The notes beneath the pieces are model-generated. The model was given only the letters and a program-made list of their open reading frames with translations, did not search any database and was not told where the DNA came from. From the NCBI RefSeq assembly GCF_001428105.1, contig NZ_LMSJ01000060.1:124001-188000 (forward strand): DNA of 64,000 nucleotides, read 5' to 3'. Made by a program: the position numbers and the translations under genes. This document shows positions 26,836 to 36,259 of the stretch, piece after piece. Position 1 is the stretch's first letter. Every line of letters begins with the position of its first letter. Origin of the DNA: Paenibacillus sp. Soil766 (GTDB taxonomy: Bacteria > Bacillota > Bacilli > Paenibacillales > NBRC-103111).

Positions 26836-28302
26836 CTATGGTGTAACCACCACGGTTTTGACTTGTGTGAAAAACTCGATTGCTGCTCGTCCCTGTTCAC
26901 GGGAATAGGAGCTGGATAGCTTCATACCGCCAAATGGAGCCTGCGGTTCCACACCAGCGGTTTCACCGTTCACTTTAATCAAGCCCGCCTCAATTCGATT
27001 TACAAATTGATGAATATGTTTTTGACTTTGTGTAAAAATCGCGGCTGCCAGTCCGTAACGAACGCCATTAGCCAGATCGATCGCATGATCAAGATGATCT
27101 GCCTCGTTTATCACTAAAACAGGACCGAAAATCTCCTCTTGTGCGAGCGTCGACTGCGGGTCGACATGATCTAGAATCGTAGGCTCAATATAGTACCCTC
27201 TGGCGAATTCGCCTTCTGTCTTGGCTTTCCCACCAGCAAGCACTTGGGCCCCTTCCTTGATGCCAATCTGGATAAACTCAAGAATAGATTTGTATTGACG
27301 TTTGGACACAACAGGTCCAAGATAACAGTCATTCTCCTGCGGATTAGACAGCTTAATGCGGTTCGCCCGTTCGATCAATAGGGTGGTCAATTGTTCCTTC
27401 ACAGACTTCTCGACGATAACACGGCTAGTCGCCGTACACTTCTGGCCAGCAGACCGCATGGCAGCGCTAATGATCACATCAGCCGCTTTCTCCAGATCAG
27501 CGTCCGCAAGCACAATTGTCGCGTTCTTCCCGCCCATCTCCAATTGATATTTCGCATGACGGGACGATGCGGCTTGCGAAACTTGCTTACCGACAGCATC
27601 TGAGCCCGTGAATGAGATTCCTGTCACATCAGGATGATCTAGAATACGTTGTCCGACAACGGAGCCTGAGCCGCTAACAAGATTAACAACGCCTTGCGGC
27701 AAGCCGCTCTCTTCCAAGAGTTGCATGAGCTTGGATGCTGTAATGGTAGAATGTTCTGCAGGCTTCCATACAACGGTGTTACCGAATATTAAGGCTGGAG
27801 CCATCTTCCATACGGGAATGGCAACAGGAAAATTCCAAGGTGTGATCAGGCCTACGACGCCAAGCGGTACCCGCGTCGTATATAAGTGGGATACACCGTC
27901 TGTGGAAGGCAATACCTCGCCGATGCTGCGTAGTCCTTCACCTGCATAATACCGGAACAGAACGACAGCGCGATTGACTTCACCTCTTGCCTCGCCGATC
28001 GGTTTACCCATCTCAGCTGTAAGAAGTTGTGCCAACTCTTCAAGATGATCCTCAATCTTCTGTGCGGCTTTAAACAAATAAGCAGCTCTTTGTGTTCCTG
28101 ACAAGCCAGACCAATTTGGAAGCGTTTGCTTAGCACTCGCAACAGCTACGTCCACGTCTTCCTTGCTCAATTGTAGGCTGCGTCCCACTAATAACTCCGT
28201 ATTCAGGGGGCTGTAATGATCTTTAGAAGGGCGGCTGCCGGGTTCCACCCAGCAGCCATTGATATAAGCGGTTTTTTCGATGACATTTACATTGGTAAGC
28301 AT
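26836..28302 (-). CDS. Aldehyde dehydrogenase, likely 2-oxoglutarate semialdehyde dehydrogenase
   Basis: 488-residue NAD(P)-dependent aldehyde dehydrogenase. It has Asn157 (TPWNFPVAIP), general base Glu255 (QLEMGGKN) and nucleophile Cys289 (SAGQKCTATSR), with the coenzyme loop FTGSDAVGK. In this operon it should oxidise 2-oxoglutarate semialdehyde to 2-oxoglutarate, the final step of oxidative uronate/aldarate breakdown. GGAG stands seven bases before the ATG. It follows the importer 2 binding-protein gene by 41 bp. Confidence 0.92.
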   Translation of the reverse strand: MLTNVNVIEKTAYINGCWVEPGSRPSKDHYSPLNTELLVGRSLQLSKEDVDVAVASAKQTLPNWSGLSGTQRAAYLFKAAQKIEDHLEELAQLLTAEMGKPIGEARGEVNRAVVLFRYYAGEGLRSIGEVLPSTDGVSHLYTTRVPLGVVGLITPWNFPVAIPVWKMAPALIFGNTVVWKPAEHSTITASKLMQLLEESGLPQGVVNLVSGSGSVVGQRILDHPDVTGISFTGSDAVGKQVSQAASSRHAKYQLEMGGKNATIVLADADLEKAADVIISAAMRSAGQKCTATSRVIVEKSVKEQLTTLLIERANRIKLSNPQENDCYLGPVVSKRQYKSILEFIQIGIKEGAQVLAGGKAKTEGEFARGYYIEPTILDHVDPQSTLAQEEIFGPVLVINEADHLDHAIDLANGVRYGLAAAIFTQSQKHIHQFVNRIEAGLIKVNGETAGVEPQAPFGGMKLSSSYSREQGRAAIEFFTQVKTVVVTP

Positions 28303-28343
28303 CTACTCACTCCATCTCTCAAACTCTATATTTATGGATCACT

Positions 28344-29861
28344 TTACTTCTTCTGCTTAGCGTATTCTGCCGTGTACTCAGCAATGACCTTCTCGCCGCC
28401 TGCTTTCATCCATTTCTCGATTTCAGTCTGCCAGCCAGCATCATCGATTTTACCCATAATATATTTGGTTTGAGCGTCACGAATCATGTTGTCTAGTTCT
28501 ACACCTTTTTCTGTGTATGTCTTCGAATTGTAAGTCAAAGCCACATTTGGTACGGCATTTTTCAGATTGTCTTGCGCTATTTTCGAACCTTTAGCCTGTA
28601 ACTCGGATTGCTTTAAAGGTAGACCTTTGCCTGCTGTCTCAAATGAAGGCAAGCTGTCTCGGTATGGTTTAACTTCAAGGTTGAACAACGTCAAATCTTT
28701 AAATTGACCTTTGCCATCATCTGTCTTGGTAAAGTGTTTGCCCTCAACTCCTCTCGTCAACAACGTTGACATTTCAGCATCAAGCATCTTATCGAAGAAA
28801 CCTAATAGACGCTTCAACTCTGCTTCTGTCTTCACGCTTGATTTAGGAAATAGGAAAAAACCGTTGTTTCCAGACTCAGCTGGTACTTTAAGTCCAGATG
28901 GACCTTCGAATGGCACGACATCTACACTTGCCGTCGGCGTAGACTTCAAAACGTTGTCAGAAGAAAGCTGTGCAGCTGTTGCCACCGTGTTAACACGAAT
29001 GCCCACTTTACCCGCATTCCATTTATTATCGGAATCAGCCGATTGCACGATGGAGAAATCCTGATTAATTAATTTCTCAGCATACAAACGTTTTAACAAC
29101 TTCAACGAATCCATGTATGGCTTCGTCATAAATTCAGCTACGATTTTACCGTCTTCAACCCCCCACTTATTAGGTGCTCCATTTGGTACAGAAAGTCGAG
29201 TCATAAAGCTGGCGCTAGTGGCTGGATCGTTATAGTTTTTATCCAAGAAAAAGCCGTAAGTATCCGCTTGACCATTCTTATCAGGGTCTTTTTCTGCCAC
29301 CGTTTTAGCCATGTTGTACCAATCGTCTAGTGTTACCGGAGGCTTTAAGTCAAGCCCACTAAACCAGTCTTTACGATAAATGATACCTGCACGTCCAATG
29401 TCACGGTATAACGGCAGCCCGTATAGCTTTCCATCCACTTTAATGTTGTCATAATACATCGGGCTAAGCTCCGATAAATTTTTATAATCCTTTAATAATG
29501 GGCCAATTTCCCAGAACAAGCCGGACTGAATGGCGTTTAAGGTCGAAGCATTAGCTTTCACTTTAAAAGCTTTGGGCATTTCGCTAGAAGCGATCATGAT
29601 GTTCTTTTTGTCTTCAAATGCTGCATCTGGAATCCATTGAATATCAATTTTAGCATTTGTATATTTCTCTATGGCCTGCTCAATGTCGCTGCCCTTTTTA
29701 GGCGCTTCCCCCACTTGCGGCGTAGCAATGGTCACCTCTAGCGGTGTGTTATCTACCGTTATATCTTCATTCTTCGGATCTGTGCTGTTTCCACAACCTG
29801 CAAGTGTACCTGTTGTCAACGCGATGGAGCAAAGTAGAGCCATATACCCTTTTTTCATCAT
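28344..29861 (-). CDS. Sugar ABC importer 2, lipoprotein substrate-binding protein
   Basis: 505-residue solute-binding lipoprotein with lipobox LAGCGN (Cys about residue 23) and the DPDKNGQADT motif seen in the other LipO-type proteins of the window. A longer frame begins 14 codons upstream, but GGAGGGG lies five bases before the ATG at 29861 and the protein then has a standard signal peptide (MMKKGYMALL). It receives a sugar for the permeases at 29921-31778. Co-transcription with the uronate-degrading enzymes suggests an acidic oligosaccharide. Confidence 0.93.
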   Translation of the reverse strand: MMKKGYMALLCSIALTTGTLAGCGNSTDPKNEDITVDNTPLEVTIATPQVGEAPKKGSDIEQAIEKYTNAKIDIQWIPDAAFEDKKNIMIASSEMPKAFKVKANASTLNAIQSGLFWEIGPLLKDYKNLSELSPMYYDNIKVDGKLYGLPLYRDIGRAGIIYRKDWFSGLDLKPPVTLDDWYNMAKTVAEKDPDKNGQADTYGFFLDKNYNDPATSASFMTRLSVPNGAPNKWGVEDGKIVAEFMTKPYMDSLKLLKRLYAEKLINQDFSIVQSADSDNKWNAGKVGIRVNTVATAAQLSSDNVLKSTPTASVDVVPFEGPSGLKVPAESGNNGFFLFPKSSVKTEAELKRLLGFFDKMLDAEMSTLLTRGVEGKHFTKTDDGKGQFKDLTLFNLEVKPYRDSLPSFETAGKGLPLKQSELQAKGSKIAQDNLKNAVPNVALTYNSKTYTEKGVELDNMIRDAQTKYIMGKIDDAGWQTEIEKWMKAGGEKVIAEYTAEYAKQKK

Positions 29862-29920
29862 TCTTACCCCTCCATAATTATGAATAATGTGGTACATATG
29901 CAAAGATAAACCATTTTAGG

Positions 29921-30802
29921 TTATCCCTTTACCGAACCTAATAAAACGCCTTTCGCGAAATGCTTCTGTAAGAAAGGATATACGAGAACAATAGGTATTG
30001 TCGCGACTACAATCGAAGCCATCCGAATCGTTTGAGGCAAATAATCGGTCGGATCAGACTGTGAGGTCGAATCTCCAATTTTATCTTGAGACATGAGAAC
30101 AATTTGCCTAAGCACTACCTGCACCGGCCATCTCTCAGAATCGTTGATATAAATGACTGCATGGAAGAACGTATTCCAATGTCCCACTGCGTAAAACAGT
30201 CCAAAAGTCGCCATGGCTGGCATGGACAAGGGCAGCACGATTCTGAATAAAGTTCCAATATCGTTGCAGCCATCAATTCGCGCAGCGTCCTCCAATCCGT
30301 CTGGAATTTGCTGAAAAAAGTTTTTTAGAACGACTAAGTTAAATGCACTAATTGCAGTTGGAATCATAAGAGACCAATACGAATTGATTAGACCAACCGA
30401 TTTGACTACGAAGTAGGTCGGGATCATACCTCCACTGAAAAGCATCGTAATGAGGATCAATAGCATGAATGTTTTACGGCCTCGCAATGTAGCCCGAGCC
30501 AATGGATATGCTGTAAATGAAGTGAGTATTAGATTAATCAGCGTTCCTAAAACGGTTATATAAATCGATACTCCGATACTTCTAATCATCGTGTCCGTTG
30601 AAAAAATGTATTTATACGCACTAAGCGTAAATTGGGTAGGTATCAAAAGCAATCCGCCCTTTACAACCTCTGATGGCGCTGCAAATGACACTGAAACAAT
30701 ATAAACAAACGGTATAATCGTGATCAAGGAAACAAGGGTTAATAGCGCATAGTTAACCCAATCGAACATTTTATTGCTTAATGTCTTGTCATTCGTTGGC
30801 AT
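29921..30802 (-). CDS. Sugar ABC importer 2, permease (YtcP/AraQ type)
   Basis: 293-residue permease with about six membrane segments, the ATPase-docking loop DGLEDAARIDGCNDIGTLFR and the same C-terminal HFAKGVLLGSVKG as its paralogue in importer 1. The ATG at 30802 follows AGGAGGT; an in-frame start 13 codons upstream would overlap the end of the LplB-type gene and looks less likely. Close overall similarity to the permease at 3395-4279 suggests that importers 1 and 2 are paralogous copies of one system. Confidence 0.92.
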   Translation of the reverse strand: MPTNDKTLSNKMFDWVNYALLTLVSLITIIPFVYIVSVSFAAPSEVVKGGLLLIPTQFTLSAYKYIFSTDTMIRSIGVSIYITVLGTLINLILTSFTAYPLARATLRGRKTFMLLILITMLFSGGMIPTYFVVKSVGLINSYWSLMIPTAISAFNLVVLKNFFQQIPDGLEDAARIDGCNDIGTLFRIVLPLSMPAMATFGLFYAVGHWNTFFHAVIYINDSERWPVQVVLRQIVLMSQDKIGDSTSQSDPTDYLPQTIRMASIVVATIPIVLVYPFLQKHFAKGVLLGSVKG

Positions 30803-30818
30803 TGGATATTTACACCTC

Positions 30819-31778
30819 CTAGTAAACGCCTTCTTCGCCAAATTTCTTGGCTAGTCTATTCGCGCCGAGCACAAGTACCAGCCCGACTAACGATTTGAAC
30901 AAACCAACTGCAGCACTATAACTATATTGAGCCTGTGTCAAACCCTTCATATACACATAGGTATCGAACACTTCACCCACTTCACGGTTCATCGAGTTCA
31001 ACATGAGGAAGATATGTTCAAATCCTGTATCAAGGAAGCTTCCCAATCTTAGAATAAACAGAATCACAATCGTGCTGCGGATCGCAGGAATTGTAATATG
31101 CCAGAGTTGACGCCAGCGGCCGGCCCCATCCATACGAGCAGCCTCATATAACTGCAAATCTACGCCGGATAATGCCGCTAAGAAGATAATCGTCCCCCAA
31201 CCTGCCTCTTTCCAAATCGATTGCGCAATAATCATGGGCCTAAACCATTCTTCGCTTAACATAAATGGAATTTTCTCAAACCCAAACTGCGCTAATAATT
31301 CATTAACGACGCCACCCTCTGTTGTGAATAGTACATAAAATATACCTACTGCGACTACCCACGAAATGAAATGCGGCAAATACAGAAGTGTCTGGACGAT
31401 TCGTTTGAACATCTCCCTTCTCGCTTCATTAATCATGAGCGCTAATAGGACCGGAAGTGGAAAAAAGAAAACTAAATTATAGATAGCTAACAATAACGTA
31501 TTTCGAAAAAGTGACCAGAATTGAGGCTCCGTAAAAAATCGCTCAAAATGTTTAAAGCCAACCCACGGACTGTTTATAAATCCAGTAAAGGGTTTGTAGT
31601 CTTGAAAAGCCATGACCAGACCAAGCATCGGCACATATTTAAATACGACAAAATACAAGATCCCGGGAAACAAAAGGAGATACATCCATCGATCTCTAAT
31701 GAGATCTCGTACTAGCTGTGATCGTTTAAATGAGCTTAATCGAGCCTTTTGCATTTGTACTTCCAAAGGTTGCGGCAC
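30819..31778 (-). CDS. Sugar ABC importer 2, permease (LplB type)
   Basis: 319-residue permease beginning with GTG at 31778, seven bases after GGAGGA. It has six membrane segments, docking loop LQLYEAARMDGAGRWRQ and C-terminus AKKFGEEGVY. First gene of the six-gene operon running to 24725. The permease stop is 17 bp before the next start. Confidence 0.93.
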   Translation of the reverse strand: MPQPLEVQMQKARLSSFKRSQLVRDLIRDRWMYLLLFPGILYFVVFKYVPMLGLVMAFQDYKPFTGFINSPWVGFKHFERFFTEPQFWSLFRNTLLLAIYNLVFFFPLPVLLALMINEARREMFKRIVQTLLYLPHFISWVVAVGIFYVLFTTEGGVVNELLAQFGFEKIPFMLSEEWFRPMIIAQSIWKEAGWGTIIFLAALSGVDLQLYEAARMDGAGRWRQLWHITIPAIRSTIVILFILRLGSFLDTGFEHIFLMLNSMNREVGEVFDTYVYMKGLTQAQYSYSAAVGLFKSLVGLVLVLGANRLAKKFGEEGVY

Positions 31779-31876
31779 TCGACTTCCTCCTGACTGATTT
31801 GTTATTGGCTTCCCTCGTATAATAAGTTATAAAATGAATATCAGGCTATCGTACTCATTTAACTTCTTTTTCCGGC

Positions 31877-31908
31877 CGTGAAAACCCTTACACGACGGTG
31901 GTTTTGCG
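31877..31908 (-). promoter_or_regulatory. Candidate operator before importer 2 (paired motif shared with importer 1)
   Basis: Minus-strand CGCAAA and TTTTCACG, 18 bases apart, lie 99-130 bp before the GTG start. The same blocks, 17 bases apart, precede importer 1. This makes a common regulator, or ancestry of one duplicated promoter, likely. Confidence 0.3.
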
Positions 31909-31989
31909 GATGCGTTATCTTCAAATAATCATTTTTTTGTTGTAATCGTACTGATTTAGCTATGACTACTTTCTGTTTGTTAGCACAAA

Positions 31990-32045
31990 AAGCCCGTAGT
32001 TTTCATCATTAATCCTAGATGTTAACTACGGGCTTATCGTCGGGA
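31990..32045 (-). terminator. Orphan leftward terminator in the divergent importer 2/gerA gap
   Basis: AAGCCCGTAGTT (31990-32001) pairs perfectly with AACTACGGGCTT (32034-32045). On the minus strand TTTTT follows the stem, so it is a leftward terminator, yet no gene lies upstream of it on that strand (gerA is on the plus strand). It may end a short RNA or act as an attenuator in the leader of the importer 2 operon. The rest of this 344-bp gap holds the operator motif and the gerA ribosome binding site. Confidence 0.6.
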
Positions 32046-32122
32046 TATCGATTTCTGATTATTCTCCTCCCTTTCAGGGCACGCTAAGCCAAATGGTAAT
32101 GTAAGGGAATGGGGGGCTTGGC

Positions 32123-33466
32123 ATGATCGAACACATCCGTGCTGAATTGAATAATCCAGCTGACCTATTCTATGACACGCTAGACAATGGCTATATACAA
32201 ATGGAAGTGATTTACTTCCCCTCTCTTTGTGACTTAGCTTTAATCAAAAATGGATTAACCGTTCCTTACTCTTACTGTTTTAATCCAGAAGAATTCGATC
32301 GTATGCTTAACACCAACCCTGCTTTCGGCAAATCGGATCACCCTGAGCATTGGACGTCATTGCTGCTCAAAGGCACTGTCTTGTTACAAATTGAAGAGCA
32401 GGTCTACCGATACGACGTACAGCGGAAGTTCCAGGACAAGCCCGATACCGTTCAGGTTGAGGTTGCCATTCAGGGGCCGCAGAGTGCGCTTACCGAAGAC
32501 TTGGATTTAAATATTAGCCTCGTTCGGATGCGTTATAATGCGCCCTCCCTTTGCGTAGAAACCCATACGATTGGACAAATCTCAAAAACGCGCGTTACTG
32601 TTCTTTATGACAAAGATCAAGTCAATGAAGATGTACTTGGACTATTAAACGAGCGGATTTCCACCATACAAATAAAAATTCTCCAAGCTGCCGGCCAGCT
32701 CATGCAGTCGCTTTCGGGGCGGAGACATCGTTTTTTCCCCATCATCCTCCAAACAGAAAGGCCTGACCGTATTGCAGCCATGCTCGAACGAGGGAAGATT
32801 GCCCTTCTTCAAGATGGCAGCCGCTTCGGGCTCGTTCTTCCTGTACGGCTCTTTGATTTCCTGCATGCCATGGATGATGACTATGAATCCTATTGGATGA
32901 GCAAGTGCCTCGTCCTACTACGCTATTTCGCCATGCTTTTAACGATTACACTACCCGCTCTTTATATTGCGATTGTTTCTTACAATCCTGAAGTACTTCG
33001 CGTCCAATTGACCCTTTCGATCGCAGGAAGCCGTGTCGTCGTCCCTTATCCGTCCTTTGTCGAAGTCTTCATCATGTTATTCATGATCGAAGCCTTGAAT
33101 GAGGCTAGTCTCAGGCTTCCGCGCTATGTGGGCTCTACTGCAACAACAGTTGGAGGCCTCATTCTGGGTCAAGCCATCCAACAAGCAGGGTTAGTCAGCT
33201 CCATTATGATTATTGTGACCTCCGTGGTCGCGATTTCTAGTTTCGTGATTCCGAATAACAGCTTTGGTTACTCGGTCCGCTTCGTTAAATATATCTTTGT
33301 GATAGCTTCGATATTCTTTGGCTTGCTTGGTGTCGTCGTTCTTGGCTTCATCTTAATTTCCTATTGGTGTAGTCTTCGAAGCTTTGGTCAACCCTATCTG
33401 GCCTTCTATATCCCCAAACTTGAGGCGAAAGCACACCACTCCAACCTTAGAAAGGGGTCAAAGTAA
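32123..33466 (+). CDS. Spore germination protein, GerA family
   Basis: 447-residue subunit of a spore germinant receptor in the spore inner membrane. The soluble N-terminal region (about 1-265) carries family motifs such as GLLNERIS and QTERPDRIAAMLERGKIALL. A C-terminal membrane part of about four segments follows, with the PYPSFVEVFIMLFMIEALNEASLRLP signature. It is somewhat shorter than many GerA proteins (about 480-530), mainly at the N-terminus. GGGGGG stands six bases before the ATG. First of three germination genes on the plus strand. Confidence 0.94.
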   Translation: MIEHIRAELNNPADLFYDTLDNGYIQMEVIYFPSLCDLALIKNGLTVPYSYCFNPEEFDRMLNTNPAFGKSDHPEHWTSLLLKGTVLLQIEEQVYRYDVQRKFQDKPDTVQVEVAIQGPQSALTEDLDLNISLVRMRYNAPSLCVETHTIGQISKTRVTVLYDKDQVNEDVLGLLNERISTIQIKILQAAGQLMQSLSGRRHRFFPIILQTERPDRIAAMLERGKIALLQDGSRFGLVLPVRLFDFLHAMDDDYESYWMSKCLVLLRYFAMLLTITLPALYIAIVSYNPEVLRVQLTLSIAGSRVVVPYPSFVEVFIMLFMIEALNEASLRLPRYVGSTATTVGGLILGQAIQQAGLVSSIMIIVTSVVAISSFVIPNNSFGYSVRFVKYIFVIASIFFGLLGVVVLGFILISYWCSLRSFGQPYLAFYIPKLEAKAHHSNLRKGSK

Positions 33467-33469
33467 CTC

Positions 33470-34579
33470 ATGTCGCGCTACACCTACTATCATGTGCTCT
33501 ATGTCGGCATGATTAATATCATGATGTTTGTCCCCTCTCTGCTGATCCGAGATCGGTTCAATGGCGCCGTTTCGGGCATGCTTGTTGCCATGGTTATTGG
33601 CTCCATCCTCTCACTTGGCATCATGGCTTGCTTCGAGCGGTTTCCAGGACTCGGCTTCCCGGAAATATGTGATCGGTATACGCCGCGTTGGTTTAGTCAA
33701 ATCAATATCTTATTTGCCGCGTTGTGCCTATGGTTACCAGCTGGAATTATCGTGATTTATGCTTATTCAGAAACGGTTCGTATGTTTTTTTACCCCGACA
33801 TTAGCCCCTATCTGAACCTGATTCTCATGGCAACCGCGGCTGTATGGGCATGCAGCAGGTCCACACGTACAGTCCAGTTCATTCATGAAGTCATGGTGAT
33901 TCTCAGCTCGCCATTGCTTATTTTGTTTATTATGAAAGCTATCTTCAATGAAAATATTAACTGGGATGCGATTCGTTATGTGGCTGGTTATGTCAATAAA
34001 CCACCTTCTTTCGAAACGGTCGCTGCCGCTACCTTCTTGTTCTCTGGCTATCTCAGCCTCCTCATTTTCAATCGATTGTATACGGTGGGTTTTAAATTCC
34101 GGTTCCGATGGATCGTTCCATTATTCGGTATTTTATTTTTGCTGATTACTTTTTTTGTGCCTATTGGCTTCCATGGTACGGTTGGGGTTGAAAATTATGT
34201 TTACCTATGGAGTATGACGGCGGATTCCATGGTGACCGAGTATGGGTTTATTAACCGCGTCTTGTTCGTCTTTCTACTCCTCTTCACAGGGTTATCGCTG
34301 TTGTTCGTCATGAATACCTGGCACACGACGATCATGTTACTCCGCTACTGCATCAATGGCGCGGTTGAAGTCGAAGAAGACCCTGTTCCGTGGCTGAACA
34401 TATGGCTCGGAGTGGGCATTGGTTTACTTGCACTCCTTTTTATGCGTGTCGTCAATCTGGAGCGAAATCAGTACATTTCCGAAGGCTGGTTAGTGCTTCG
34501 ATTCTTCGTTGAGATCTATCTCCTTTTCCTGATGCTTTATTTCGTTAGGAAGCAAAAAAAGGAACAGGTACACCTATGA
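33470..34579 (+). CDS. Spore germination protein, GerB family permease
   Basis: 369-residue integral membrane protein with about ten segments of the amino-acid permease fold, the B subunit of germinant receptors that recognises the small-molecule germinant. It starts three bases after the gerA stop, with AAAGGGG before its ATG, and overlaps the gerC-type gene by four bases. The germinant cannot be predicted. Confidence 0.93.
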   Translation: MSRYTYYHVLYVGMINIMMFVPSLLIRDRFNGAVSGMLVAMVIGSILSLGIMACFERFPGLGFPEICDRYTPRWFSQINILFAALCLWLPAGIIVIYAYSETVRMFFYPDISPYLNLILMATAAVWACSRSTRTVQFIHEVMVILSSPLLILFIMKAIFNENINWDAIRYVAGYVNKPPSFETVAAATFLFSGYLSLLIFNRLYTVGFKFRFRWIVPLFGILFLLITFFVPIGFHGTVGVENYVYLWSMTADSMVTEYGFINRVLFVFLLLFTGLSLLFVMNTWHTTIMLLRYCINGAVEVEEDPVPWLNIWLGVGIGLLALLFMRVVNLERNQYISEGWLVLRFFVEIYLLFLMLYFVRKQKKEQVHL

Positions 34580-35661
34580 AAATGAAACCATTTCTCACCT
34601 GTCTATCCCTTCTACTTATCTGTACATGTCTTGGCGGATGCAGCTTTAAGGATATTGACAAGCGTTTCTTTGTCGTCGCTATGGGTGTCGATTGGACAGG
34701 CAAAGAGGATAATCCTTATCTCGTCACGCTGCGGCTAGCCATCCCCGCTTCTAAGGTCGGTGAGGGATTGGCAGAGAGCCAGATCGAGTATCAAGAAGCC
34801 AAGAGCATTGCGGAAGCTGTAAGAAATCTCAAAGCACATGTGGATAAAGAGCTTGATTTCGGTCATTGCCGTATGTTCTTATTTGGTGCTACCTTAACGA
34901 AGGAATCTCTGGAAGAACCATTGAATTGGCTTACGCGAAGACGCGACATTCAACTGATTTCTTATACAGCCGTTGCTGAACCTAGTGCACGCAAATTACT
35001 GGAGTCGAACCCCACAACAGAGAGACTTGCTGGAAACTCCTTTTTTCTCACCTTCGGTAAAGAGGGAACGGTTTCTCCCTACACGGTAACCGCGCTTTTG
35101 TTTGACACCTTCCGACGTTTCAAGGAAAAAGGGTTAGATCCTTATTTTCCAATCATTAGCTTCGATGGTGATTCTTACGTGGTTGAGCACCTTGCTTTAC
35201 TTAATAAAAAAAATCAAAGTATCGTTCTCAACCCACAGGAAACTCAGCTCTATAATATGAGTGCGAATGAGTTCAGCAAGGCTGGGATTAGGATTACATA
35301 TAATGGAGAGCCACTGAGCTTCTATGTAGCTCGTGTCACGAAGCATATTTCGATTACCAAAGATGCTACGCCCGTCGTCAAACTGAAACTTAATCTTATA
35401 GGGATGATTGAACAAGGCACCCTGCGTTTGGACACTCACAAAGTACAGCCGCAGCTTGAACAGCATGTCAACCAAACCGTAGAGGATCTCCTCTACAAAA
35501 TCAGAGATGCCAAGGTTGACCCCTATGGCTTTGGGCTTCATTATTTGGGCCAGCATTTTGGCAAAGAGAAGGATTGGGCGTATTGGCAGTCCGTTTATCC
35601 AGAGGTTAAATTCGAAGTGGAAACGCATGTGAAAATTGAGAGTACGGGCTTGGTGCATTGA
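34576..35661 (+). CDS. Spore germination lipoprotein, GerC family
   Basis: 361-residue lipoprotein of the Ger(x)C family with lipobox TCLGGCS (Cys about 22) and the starting motif DIDKRFFVVAMGVDW. The C-subunit sits on the outer face of the spore inner membrane and is needed for receptor function. Coupled to the GerB gene by an ATGA overlap. The operon ends here; instead of one clear terminator it is followed by a hairpin array. Confidence 0.94.
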   Translation: MKMKPFLTCLSLLLICTCLGGCSFKDIDKRFFVVAMGVDWTGKEDNPYLVTLRLAIPASKVGEGLAESQIEYQEAKSIAEAVRNLKAHVDKELDFGHCRMFLFGATLTKESLEEPLNWLTRRRDIQLISYTAVAEPSARKLLESNPTTERLAGNSFFLTFGKEGTVSPYTVTALLFDTFRRFKEKGLDPYFPIISFDGDSYVVEHLALLNKKNQSIVLNPQETQLYNMSANEFSKAGIRITYNGEPLSFYVARVTKHISITKDATPVVKLKLNLIGMIEQGTLRLDTHKVQPQLEQHVNQTVEDLLYKIRDAKVDPYGFGLHYLGQHFGKEKDWAYWQSVYPEVKFEVETHVKIESTGLVH

Positions 35662-35715
35662 GGGTAGCTGATCCTCTTCGCCCTCATGCCTGCGGCAGGG
35701 GCATTGATTTTCTCG

Positions 35716-36141
35716 TGTAAGTCGATTTTTTCGACTTACAGCACCGCAGGGGCCTGTTTTTCTCGTGTAAGTCGATTTTTTCGACTTACAGCACCGCAGG
35801 GGCACTGTTTTTCTCGTCTAAGTCGATTTTTTCGACTTACACGCCCGCAGGGGCACTGTTCTTTTCGTGTAAGTCGATTTTTTCGACTTACAGCACCGCA
35901 GGGGCCCCTGTTTTTCTCGTGTAAGTCGATTTTTTCGACTTACAGCACCGCAGGGGCACTGTTTTTCTCGTGTAAGTCGATTTTTTCGACTTACAGCACC
36001 GCAGGGGCACTGTTTTTCTCGTGTTAGTCGATTTTTTCGACTTACAGCACCGCAGGGGCACTGTTTTTCTCGTGTTAGTCGATTTTTTCGACTTACATCA
36101 CCGCAGGGGCCCTGTTCCTTTCGTGTAAGTCGATTTTTTCG
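35716..36141. repeat. 51-bp-period hairpin array A (eight full copies plus one partial)
   Basis: Eight copies of a 25-base hairpin start at 35716, 35766, 35817, 35868, 35920, 35971, 36022 and 36073; a ninth at 36124 loses its right arm. The consensus is TGTAAGTCGA, a five-T loop, then TCGACTTACA. Copies 3, 7 and 8 have one-base arm changes. Spacers of about 26 bases are alike within the array (AGCACCGCAGGGGCACTG then TTTTTCTCG). It fills most of the 598-bp gap between the convergent gerC-type gene and the GntR regulator gene. No protein or mobile gene is linked to it. See the matching array B at 50604-50933. Confidence 0.9.
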
Positions 36142-36205
36142 TCGATCTCATGCGCGGCATGGGTCTTTGAGGGTGAGTTTGGGTCACCAGCCCCATTCTC
36201 ATACC

Positions 36206-36253
36206 AAAAAAGAGGCCTCCCCCTCAACTCATCGAGTTGTGGGAAGCCCCTCC
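36206..36253 (-). terminator. Terminator of the lut operon/GntR regulator gene
   Basis: Long stem (GAGGCCTCCCC...GGGAAGCCCCTC with inner CAACTC/GAGTTG), followed on the minus strand by six T. It stands directly after the regulator stop at 36260. Confidence 0.8.
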
Positions 36254-36259
36254 GGCTAC

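Noticed and set aside
35197..35805. 202-residue frame on the minus strand
   Set aside because: It lies antisense to the gerC-type gene and enters the array; no start signal and no family likeness.
35686..36027. 113-residue repetitive protein read through array A on the plus strand
   Set aside because: The frame exists only because the 51-base unit is a multiple of three; it has no ribosome binding site, and indels in later copies break it.
35716..36141. CRISPR array
   Set aside because: The repeat is 25 bases and palindromic, but the 26-base spacers are almost identical to each other and no cas genes are present.
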